Source: Taudactylus pleione (Eukaryota > Chordata > Amphibia > Anura > Myobatrachidae). From it: 64,000 nt of DNA. Below are positions 55,095 to 64,000 of the stretch, in pieces (the first letter of the stretch is position 1; every line of letters begins with the position of its first letter). Where the stretch lies: positions 9,482,001-9,546,000 of the forward strand of contig JAUIMM010000169.1 of assembly GCA_031769625.1 (NCBI GenBank). The letters run 5' to 3'. A program made the translations under genes and the position numbers. The notes below the pieces were generated by a model, which had not been told where the DNA came from, ran no database searches, and saw nothing but the letters and a program-made list of their open reading frames with translations.

Positions 55095-56742
55095 CAGTCA
55101 GGTCCATAAATATTGGGACATTGACAGAATTTGCATATTTTGGCCTCTATTCACCACCACAATGGCTTTGAAATGAAACAAACAAGATGTGATTTAACTG
55201 CAGACTTTCAGATTTAATTTGAGGGTAATTACATCCAAATCAGGTGAACGGTGTAGGAATTACAACGGTTTCTATATGTGCCTCCCACTTTTTAAGGGGC
55301 CAAAAGTAATGGGACAAACTAAACAATCCTAAATCTAACTTTCACTTTTTAATACTTTGTTGCAAATCCTTTGCAGGCAATTACAGCATGAAGTCTGGAA
55401 CGCATAGACATCACCAGACGCTGGGTTTCATCCCTGGTGATGCTCTGCCAGGCCTCTACTACAAATGTCTTCAGTTCCTACTTGTTATTGGGGCATTTTC
55501 CCTTCAGTTTTGTCTTCATCAAGTGAAATGCATGCTCAATCGGATTCAGGTCAGGGGATTGACTTGGCCATTGCATAACATTCCACTTTTTAGTCTTAAA
55601 AAACTCTTTGGTTGCTTTTGCAGTGTGCTTCGGGTCATTGTCCATCTGCACTGTGAAGCGCCGTCCAATGAGTTCTGAAGCATTTGACTGAATATGAGCA
55701 TATAATATTGCCCGAAACACTTCAGAATTCATTCTGCTGCTTTTGTCAGCAGTCACATCATCAATAAATACAAGGGAACCAGTTCCACTGGCAGCCATAC
55801 ATGCCCACGTCATGACACTACCACCACCATGCTTCACTGATGAGGTGGTATGTTTTGGATCATGAGCAGTTGCTTTCCTTCTCCGTACTCTTCTCTTCCC
55901 ATCACTCTGGTACAAGTTGATCTTTGTCTCATCTGTCCATAGGATGTTGTTCCAGAACTGTAATGGCTTTTTAGATTTTGTTTGGCAAACTCTAATCTGG
56001 TCTTCCTGTTTTTGTGGCTCACCAATGGTTTGCATCTTGTGGTGAACCCTCTATATTCACTCTTGTGAAGTCTTCTCTTGATTGTTGACTTTGACACATA
56101 TACACCTACCTTCTGGAGAGTGTTCTTGATTTGGCCAACTGTTGTGAAAGGGTTTTTCTTCACCAGGGAAATAATTCTTCTGTCATCCACCACAGTTGTT
56201 TTCCATGGTTTTCCAGGTCTTTTGGTGTTGCTGAGCTCTCCGGTGCATTCTTTCTTTATAAGAATGTTCCAAACAGTTGATTTGGCCACACCTAATGTTT
56301 TTGCTATCTCTCTGATGGGTTTGTTTTGATTTTTCAGCCTAATGATGGCTTGCTTCACTGATAGTGACAGCTCTTTGGATCTCATATTGAGAGTCGACAT
56401 CAACTGATTCCAAATGCATATGTCACACCTAGAATCAACTCCAGACCTTTTACCTGCTTAATTGATAATGAAATAATGAGGGAATAGCCCACACCTGTCC
56501 ATGAAATAGCTTTTGAGTTGATAGTCCCATTACTTTTGGCCCCTTAAAAAGTGGGAGGCACATATTGAAACCGTTGTAATTCCTACACCGTTCACCTGAT
56601 TTGGATGTAATTACCCTCAAATTAAATCTGAAAGTCTGCAGTTAAATCACATCTTGCTTGTTTCATTTCAAAACCACTGTGGTGGTGAATAGAGGCCAAA
56701 ATCTGAAAATTCTGTCAATGTCCCAATATTTATGGACCTGAC

Positions 56743-56744
<2 letters not shown>
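55095..56744 (-). mobile_element. Tc1 transposon, near complete, 221-bp terminal inverted repeats
   Basis: Ends begin CAGTCAGGTCCATAAATATT on both sides with TA duplications (55093-55094, 56745-56746). The terminal repeats run 55095-55315 and 56524-56744 and differ at about six positions by eye, near 97% identity. The long repeats, with the motif CCTCCCACTTTTTAAGG at the inner end, are like the IR/DR class that includes Sleeping Beauty. It inserted in a (TA) microsatellite. Confidence 0.95.
55349..56400 (-). pseudogene. Tc1 transposase (DD34E) with one frameshift and one nonsense codon
   Basis: ATG at 56400 (MSTLNMRSKELS). Two helix-turn-helix units, IREIAKTLGVAKSTVWNI and VGVYVSKSTIKRRL, flank the GRPR-like RPGKPWKTT. 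The catalytic triad is visible: WTDETK, QMDNDPKHTA and LNPIEH, with 34 residues between the second Asp and Glu. A one-base deletion in an A run near 55965-55975 shifts the frame just before FWNNILWTDE. A TAG at about 55475-55478 follows GKCPNNK, after which the same frame continues through VEAWQSI and MSMRSRL to a TAA at 55349. The full reading is about 350 codons, normal for Tc1. Apart from those two lesions nothing essential is missing. As it stands it cannot make an active enzyme. Confidence 0.93.

Positions 56745-56778
<34 letters not shown>
56745..56778. repeat. (TA)n microsatellite between two Tc1 elements
   Basis: TATATATACATATATA-type tract continuing the one at 55078-55094; the Tc1 element appears to have split it. 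Confidence 0.9.
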
Positions 56779-56780
<2 letters not shown>

Positions 56781-57314
56781 CCTCTTGTTAGGCACCTGCC
56801 AGTTCGGAACTACAACAGTAGAGGTTCTTGATGATCTGATAAATGGTTGATTTAGGTGCAATCTTACTAGCAGCAATATCCTTGTCTGTGAAGCCCTTAT
56901 TGTGCAAAACAATGATGACTGCACATGTTTCCTTGCATGTAACCATGGTTAACAGTGGAAGAACAATGATTTCAAGCTCCTTTTAAAGCTTCCAGTCTGT
57001 TATTCTAACTCAATCAGCATGACAGAGTGATCTCCAGCCTTGTCCTCGTCAACACTTTCCCCTGTGTTAATGAGAGAATCACTGACATGATGTCAGCTGG
57101 TCCTTTTGTGGCAGAGCTTAAATGCAGTGGAAGTGCTTTTCTTGGGATTAAGTGCATTGTCATGGCAAATAGGGACTTTGCAATTAATTGCAATTCATCT
57201 GATCACTATTCATGACATTCTGGAGTATATGCAAATTGCCATCATAAAAACTGAAGCAGCAGACTTTGTGAAAACCAATACTTGTGTTAGTCTCAAAACT
57301 TTTGGCCATGGCTG
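56779..57314 (-). mobile_element. Truncated Tc1 transposon of a second family
   Basis: The outer end at 57314 reads, on the minus strand, CAGCCATGGCCAAAAGTTTT and is followed on the plus strand by TA. The minus strand has a leader and then an ATG at 56946 starting MVTCKETCAVIIVLHNKGF, an N-terminal helix-turn-helix (DIAASKIAPKSTIYQIIK) and a premature stop after SSELAGA. Everything beyond about 56 codons is lost at the (TA) tract, so catalytic residues are absent. The family is widespread in fish and amphibians. Confidence 0.85.
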
Positions 57315-58890
57315 TATATAATAAGAGGGAAAATGTGTGCATCTGTCTGTTGTTCTTTATGTACGGCCAGAGTTTTGTACCTAGTTCCACCAAATTTGGC
57401 ATGGCGGCGTAGTGTGACCAGGATTAAGTTTTTACCTAAGTTTGAACTTCGTTAGGACCATAGACTGTACCACAATTCTTAAAACTGGGGACACTCTTAA
57501 ATTACACATTTTCCAGGGCTGGCTCCAGTGGAAATTGGCAGTCACACAAAAACCTGTGTGAATGCAATAAAGTATCCTTTTCTCCTCACGTGATGAATCA
57601 TGCAGGTTCATATTAAATCTAGAACCTCTATGTTTGCATGCAAGGGCATAACCAGGAGCATAGAGACCCACATCGGGCTTGGGAGGGAAGGGGAGGGGGT
57701 GTAGATTGATTGCCCTCTTAGAAAAAAAACCTTTTAGCAGTGCTGTGAAGCACTGGCGAAGGGGCTGCTGTGAGCAGCAGCAAGCAGTCTTCCATTGCAG
57801 CCCTGCACACCACAGCGTGTGCTGGGCTGCTGACAGGTAAGAGGGAGGGGGGTTGTGTTAGACTCAAGCCCCTGCCACGCCCCTCCAAAAAGCCTGGGCC
57901 CAGGTAATTAGTAGCTGCTCCCCCCTTCTCGGCACCCCTGGGCGTAACGAGAACTTTGTGGGGCACATAGCAAGATCTTAAAAGGGCCTCCTCATACATA
58001 TATTTGCCCACACACACCTCATTCAGATTATTCCACATAGATACCATTCAGATTATACCACACAGTAGTACCTCTTATACACAATATGCCACACAGTAGT
58101 AGTGCTCCTTATAACATTATGCCACAGAGTTATGCCCCTTACACATTATACAGCACTGAAATGCCCTTTACAGATTATGCCACATAGTAATAGTGCCGAA
58201 TATAACTCATTATTCCACACAATAGTAGTGTCCCTTACACATTTCACCCCCCCCCAGCAACTCACCTCCCCGGGTCCCTCCAGCAGTCTCTCGCCTTCCC
58301 TTGTGCACCATCAGCAGCCAACAGGTGTGGATTTGGTGCACCAGCAGGCAGTAGCAGACATGGACAGACAGCACCGGCACAATTTGAATCTGGCAGGGTC
58401 GCGAGCCAATCGGAGCTCATGGACCAGGGGCTGTCACAAAACCCATAAAACTGGGACACTCTTACAAAGTGTGTTATATCACTTTTCTAACAGCTGCATA
58501 CATAAAATATGGAGTTAGTCAGCCCTCTGTGTTTGTATGATAAACTTTGACATTAAACATTGTGCATTATTAGCATTTCACTCACTGTCTCATCTTACAG
58601 CAGCCGGCTCCGAGGGTCTTAGCAGAGTGCCTGGAGAGCTCATATGCAGCTCAGCACTCGATACATTCAGACTGTGGCAGACAGCATAATCAATCCACAA
58701 TCTTTGATCCTGGCAAAGCTAAGCATACAGAGATTACAAACAGCAGGAGAGATTAATCACAGCCACACAGTGCCACTGCGGACGGACCCCCTTCTATGTG
58801 GAAACAGGACTCCAGTCCCGGCATTCCCTCACTTATGGTAGCACTGCTAGACATGGTCTTCAATGTCAGTCTACAGAGAGATTTCAGGGG
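57315..58890 (+). mobile_element. Helitron-like unit C
   Basis: Begins TATATAATAAGAGGG and follows unit A (GGCCAGAGTTTTGTACCTAG, TTTGGCATGGCGGCGTAGTG), then the GC-rich block (57.74-57.95 kb, GCACACCACAGCGTGTGCTG), then CAACTCACCTCCCCGGG (58.26 kb), then the segment shared with unit B (58440-58885). The left end of a GGGCCTGATTCAG-type MITE is at 58885. No 3' CTAG end was found. Confidence 0.45.
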
Positions 58891-60593
58891 CTGATTCAGC
58901 TGTGGACAAAGTGACAGGGATCATGCTGATTCCCGGATATCGGTATCTGTGAATGCACCTGACCCATGTGCAGTACAGGTTTGCGATCCCTCACTCAGTC
59001 TGGCAGCAGTCTGTCAGTTATAGTCTGCTGCCATTTCTGGGTGTAGAGAGAGTTGCAACGGTCTCTGTTTCCCACGATGTAGGCGTGTTGCCACCACTGG
59101 GGGGAAGTGGAAAGGCCAGGATCTACGGCAGTTGGCAGAGATTTCTTGCCCAGTTTTACTCATCTGTGGTGGCCAACTTGCATTACCCCATGGTCACTCA
59201 TCCAGCCAAAGGGATCGCAGATGATCTGATGCTGCATCCTTGGGTGCAGCTTGGATCAGTAATACAGCCTGGAGCTCAGCCCTGCTGTCTCTTACCTCAG
59301 GTACCAGAGAGAACTGCACAGTTGACCACACTGAACAGCCCCCCCCCCACACACACACACTATCCACCACCAGTTAGCATGCTCTACTTTCTATACTACA
59401 CAGCGGCCAGGAAAGGATATGCAAAGTACACTAAAAAAATAACAACCTTGCATTGTTCCCCACCATCAAAGTTTAAACAACTATAAGGTATACGAGTGCA
59501 ATTGGCGAGCAATTTCCTTTCATGCACATTCACACCCTTGCTCCACTCCCACTCTTGCTGGTTTTCGGTCCCCCTATGGGAATTTAATCCCTATTTACAC
59601 AGTAATCCTTATTTACAAAGAACCTGTGTTCATTCATTCCCCCCACCTCCAGTACATTGCTTTAGGCATACTCTCAATACTCCACCACCTAATCATTGCT
59701 GCCATAGAACACATCCCGGCCTCACACACACCGTCCAGTAAACACAAACATTTATTCACTGATGGTCCTTTGAGCACCATGCCTCCACCGCCCACGTGCT
59801 CACATACCCCTACCATCCTTTTACAAGCAGAGAGGTGCACGCTAAGGTGGTTGTTGCCTCCGTTCCTCCCCTTAAGGGTGGATGAACAGAGCGCCTCAAT
59901 AGCTGGCCACCTGGCAATGACACGTCCAAAATACTAGTAATAGAATAATAAAATAATGAAATAACAAAATTATCAATATAAAAAAAGGACAGAGCTCTTC
60001 AGTCACTTCTTCTGTCCTTATATTTAAAAATACGCAGAACATTCTCTCATATAATAAAATACTTTAAAGATAAGCGGAGGAATTAATGTCACAAAAAAGT
60101 CTTGATTGTATGTTAACATCCATTTAGATTAAATTAAAGACATGTAAAATCGAATATAATTCTGCACAGTAAATTGGAGAGGCAGACAGGAAAGTAATTT
60201 TTTAGAAGGCTAGTTAGAAGTAAATGGGGTGTTGTTCTGGAGGGAATGTGTTTAATGTCAATTCTCATCTAATTTGAAAAGGCTAGATTAGAATACGTTC
60301 TGCAGAAAATATGATAAAATGTGCATGCAGATAACTTGTGCTTGTCTCTTCAGTTGGAGTTTGGAGAATTGTATCAGGTGCGTTCATGTAAGTATAGTAG
60401 GAGCATAAAGATGTAAGTGAACCATATGCCATACAGATATGTTCCATTATTGCTAGCATAGACCTTCCAGAGGCTTAGCTTTGCGCATACCATAGACATA
60501 GCACTTTGATGTGTTGATAATAATGATGAACATTGTTGTTTTGATCTTGGATGTGTCTGAGCTATAGTTAAAGTTCCAAATGAAACTCAAAAT
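58891..60593. other. Stretch without a supported gene
   Basis: 58953-59486 holds a 177-codon open stretch without motifs. 59340-59360 is a C-run/CA tract. 59500-59900 is pyrimidine-rich and may be an old repeat, not recognised. The rest is AT-rich. Confidence 0.4.
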
Positions 60594-60601
60594 ATAATCA
60601 C

Positions 60602-60854
60602 GAGGGATGTGCAGGCTCGGATTAGTTCAGATTTTCACGCCAAATTCTGATTTTTCACGCCAAAATACAGGTCTCAAAAAGAGGCCAAACGTCATCTTTC
60701 ATGGACAAACATCATCTTTCATGGACTTTTGTCCAGGAATGATGATGTTTGTCCATGAAAGATGACATATTGCCTCTTTCTGAGACCCAATTTTTGGCAT
60801 GAAAAATCTGAATTTGGCTGGAAAATCCGAATTAATCCGAGCCTGCACATCCTA
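60602..60854. mobile_element. 253-bp hAT MITE with perfect 8-bp TSD
   Basis: GAGGGATGTGCAGGCTCGGA and inverted TCCGAGCCTGCACATCCTA are flanked by ATAATCAC on both sides (60594-60601, 60855-60862). GATGATGTTTGTCCATGAAA and its inverse form a central stem. The ends resemble the left end of the 3.5-kb hAT element (TAGGGATGTGCA). Confidence 0.92.
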
Positions 60855-60862
60855 ATAATCAC

Positions 60863-62413
60863 TGAAATATAAGCAAATACAGAGCTAGTTCAAGGCTTTG
60901 GCAGGCCGAGACCCATGACCCCTGTACCGCCACCCCCCCTTAATCCAGCTCTGAGCATATATGATCATTTTTGCATGTGCAGAAAAGTTAGCAAAATTAA
61001 ATCATCTGTGAATCATGCCCATAATCTAATAATATTTTACTTCAATATAATATGAATATAATAAATAACATTCAGCATCAGTAATGTAGGAGAATCTGAA
61101 CTAGCTGAGCTATGTTTGTCTAATGAAAATAACTTTAGAAATGATTAGGGTTTTGTTATATATTGAGGTAGCAGCAGCATACTGTACATATATTAAATCA
61201 TTAACTGTTGAAATCTTTGTGCTTTGCACTAATGACTTTTTTATGAGTGGACCGTAAATGGAATGAATTAAGCCATGAAATGAGTATTGCAGATGACAAT
61301 GAAATAGCAAAAAAGCTTTAAACTGAAAATAAGGAAACATATAGTGCTAGAGTAACTGGATTTTGAACATTAATGTTTCTTCAGGGACTGTAGAAAGTGA
61401 AGTGTACTGTCTTACCTTTACTAATCTAAACCTTTGTCTTCGCAGGAAAGAATAGTGTGCCATCCCTTGTGCAGTAAGTCTTTTACCAATTATATTGTAT
61501 TCATTTTTACCAATTTCATAATATATAAGAAGCCATAGCATTTCCGTTTATTGTAGACATTTTTCTGTTATTTATACAGTTTGTGAGACATTATTACGGC
61601 ATCTTCCAGACAGCAAAATAGAGCCTATAGAAATTGTAGATGTTGGTGAATACCATGGGAACTATTAGCAGAGTATCAAAGGGTAGGACTCTGGGGTTCG
61701 TAACCTATTAGCGGAATACAGTGGAAGATGTGACTGGGAAGTACACTGGGCTTTATTACATTTGTCCAGTTGGAAGACAATACACTAGGCCATAGTGTAT
61801 AATGGTATTAAGCGTATTGCGCAGTATAATGTTGCTGGTAGCGGTTAGTCAACAAGTGGTCTAGTTAACCAGGTATAATAGGTAGCATAGAGACACATTG
61901 ATAAACAGGCTTAATAACTGTATGGATCAGCCTAGAGCACATGGGTATTGCTGGACGTTGTAGGGCACTGGTCGGTAAGATGACAAACACCCTCAAAATA
62001 CTTCTGAAAGTAGTGATGTATCATGAGTATATAATCCATATAGTATCACACAGTTTGGATTTAATGGCATATATACAGCAAATACACACATATAATATAC
62101 TTTGTCTATAACTCCGTCAGTGATCACAAAGACTGCTAAGAACTAGAATGTCCCACTAAATATGTGCGGTCTAGAGCAAAATGCACTTAGAATGAGCATT
62201 TGGACAAACAAAGACATTCCGGGAACTTTAGTAACTTGCAGTGCAGATGACCACCACCCTTCCAATGATTTCTCTCCAATATTGGTAGTTTGCTTGCTTC
62301 ATGCAAGCTGTATAAATGTACATTTCTGCAGTATTACATTATGTGTCGATGGTGATCTCCTCTCTAATGCTGGTCCTTTAGATAAAGCATAAACTGTATA
62401 AATAGCTCAGCGA
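60863..62413. other. Mostly unrecognised stretch
   Basis: 60995-61020 (CATCTGTGAATCATGCCC) may be an isolated MITE end. The open stretch at 62162-62392 ends with GDLLSNAGP, faintly like a 2A motif. Otherwise AT-rich without features. Confidence 0.4.
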
Positions 62414-62530
62414 GGGGTAAATTTACTAAAGTGAGAGATTTTAGAAGTGGAGATGTTGCCCATAGCAACAATCAGATTCTAGCTATTATCTCCTAGAAGG
62501 TGCTAGATAAATGTTAAATTATCTATCTGT
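62414..62530. mobile_element. One-armed MITE, GGGGTATATTTACT family
   Basis: GGGGTAAATTTACTAAAGTG, AGATTTTAGAAGTGGAG and GATGTTGCCCATAGCAAC match the left arm of 9651-9818; the right arm is missing. It is followed (62560-62740) by a different hairpin containing ACTGTATTTTTTCCG and CGAAAAATACAGTG. Confidence 0.65.
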
Positions 62531-62879
62531 ATGGTGTAACTGGTCGGCACATGAGCGGCATCTTCTCACTGTATTTTTTCCGAAAAATACAGTGATAAGG
62601 CTGTGGATGGGATTCACAGGGACAGAGCTTTATCACATCCCTGTGATATTACCTAAATTCGCAATGTGAATTTAGGCAACAATATCCCACTACAATCTGC
62701 ATTTCATATGCAGATAGTAGTAAATAAATGCCTTAGAATCAACAAAAACAATAATAAAAATAATAAAAATATATGGTTAATAAAGATACTGTATCAAGTT
62801 AGAAGAAAATGTATTGTATCAATAAAATAGCAGTATCATGGAATGTTTATACGAACCATAAAAGTGAGTAATGTTTAAT

Positions 62880-63913
62880 TAGCGAGCCTTTTGCCTTGAT
62901 AGTTGCAGCGCAGCATTTCGGCATAAAGTGTACAGTGTTTTCCAGCAGAGCGATAGTGACAATGCGATTCTATGCAGCTATAAGAACTTCCATCATCTAT
63001 CTTGAGGTTGCTGGATTGGTTTTAAAGATCTCGCACTCAATTTTCTACCACACATTCTCAATTGGATTGAGGTCTGACCACTGAATTCACTTGATGATGG
63101 TTCTCACATTTCTCTACAATCTTTGCATGATGACAGGGTGCCCTGACATCTTGAAAAATGAACATGCCGTCTGGAAACATCTCTTTAGCTAAAGGGAACA
63201 TCCTGCTTCTGAGAACTTCATGACAATGTTTTTGCCCATTCATCATTCTGTCAATAATATGAAAATGACCGACACCAGCTGCTGACATGCAGCCCCAAGC
63301 CATAGTCTTCACAGGATGTGTCACAGTCAGATTGAGGCACTCCTGGCGATATTCTTCATGTGGAAAACGTCTCATGTAGGGGTTTTTCCTTGGTTCCAAA
63401 TAAACAAAAATTACTTTCATCAGAGGAAATAACTTTTCTCCACTGTCGAATGGTCCACGACTGATGTTCTTTAGCCCAGGTGAGTTGACGAATTCCTTGG
63501 CATTTTGTTAGAAGTGTTTTTTTATTAAACTTTACAATCTCTTAAACCAACTACTTAAAAACAGCAAAGGACTGTACGTATGCATACATTAACATTTGCC
63601 TTAACTCTCTATTGTGACAAAAATTTAGGGGATTTGAGGTCTATATCTGCAAAACAGATGTGACGCATTACTCGATTCTGATGGTCCATTGTCTGCCTTC
63701 CTGGTCATGGAAGATTGTTGGTACAAAGCTTTTTTTCTGTATTTTTTGATAATTCTTGACATTACAGATTGATTACAGTTCATTTTCTTTGCAACTTTTC
63801 TGAGTCATGCCTTGTTCTGGTAGAAAAGAGATTTGAAGGCGATTTTCCTTGTCAAGCTTGAGAGATGGTTTCATTCTTAAGGTGCACGTTGTGCAGTTAC
63901 TTCCAAATGCCAT
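62880..63913 (-). pseudogene. Tc1/mariner transposase, heavily decayed
   Basis: ATG at 63913 (MAFGSNCTTC) leads into a degraded DNA-binding region with several stops. RQLTWAKEHQSW then SSDESNF (about 63430-63490) carries the first catalytic Asp. The longest open part, 63058-63420, has MAWGCMSAAGVG and FQDVRAPCHHAK, where Val stands at the expected second catalytic Asp. WSDLNPIENVW with the Glu is in a shifted frame near 63050-63085. The C-terminal end runs to about 62880 with a further stop. The span (~1.03 kb) is normal for the family. Terminal repeats were not identified; the right one may lie past the window end. Confidence 0.8.
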
Positions 63914-64000
63914 GCTGCATGCTCAAGCTATTTACATCAAATGCCAAATGCTAATTGGTCATAAAAACAGGCACATCTGATTGGTTTTCTCCTGTCCGCT

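Noticed and set aside
58953..59486. 177-codon open stretch
   Set aside because: No motifs, low-complexity end with C-run and CA tract; no similarity I recognise.
1..64000. tRNA, rRNA or snRNA genes
   Set aside because: I looked for cloverleaf-like and conserved box sequences on both strands and saw none I could defend; a covariance-model scan would be decisive.

Overview
The window reads as vertebrate intergenic or intronic DNA in which almost everything recognisable is a transposable element or a simple repeat. I could not support any host protein-coding gene, tRNA, rRNA or CRISPR array. The mix (Tc1, hAT and Harbinger-like DNA transposons with very many short palindromic MITEs, a Ty3/gypsy relic, Penelope-like and CR1/L2-like scraps, AT-rich unique DNA) is what I would expect of an anuran amphibian with a large genome. 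That is an inference from repeat style; no host gene anchors the species.

Layout. 1-607: edge of a Ty3/gypsy pol gene (minus strand). 1.8-11.7 kb: scattered MITEs, one with CCCTAA-rich filling. 11.7-24 kb: mostly unique AT-rich DNA with minisatellites, two hAT MITEs and a decayed zinc-finger transposase piece. 24-36 kb: dense nests of MITEs inside MITEs, including a 2.2 kb element and a chain at 31.76-33.33 kb. 36.8-39.8 kb: two head-to-tail Helitron-like units, a third copy lying at 57.3-58.9 kb. 42.07-45.60 kb: a 3.5 kb hAT element with a BED-finger transposase fragment, then a Tc1 relic. 47.18-49.02 kb: a large foldback element holding three other MITEs. 52.4-54.7 kb: inverted repeat copies, a Penelope-like relic and a 45-bp minisatellite interrupted by a MITE. 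55.10-56.74 kb: a nearly intact Tc1 element, followed by a truncated Tc1 of another family. 62.88-63.91 kb: a heavily decayed third Tc1.

The strongest evidence is structural. Many elements end in matching inverted repeats flanked by exact target-site duplications: 8 bp for hAT elements and TA for Tc1. A family whose ends are GGGCCTGATTCAG has 3-bp duplications, always of the form W-N-W (W = A or T). Eleven reasonable copies of that family lie in this one window. The 3.5 kb hAT element and three 170-250 bp elements share ends and 8-bp duplications, so they look like one source family and its deletion derivatives. The nesting gives a readable relative order of insertions.

I found no convincing undescribed functional system. 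The most interesting items are the W-N-W target pattern, the source/derivative hAT set, the large foldback landing pad, and the head-to-tail Helitron-like junction. All coordinates of repeat ends come from reading by eye; identities were estimated only where stated.
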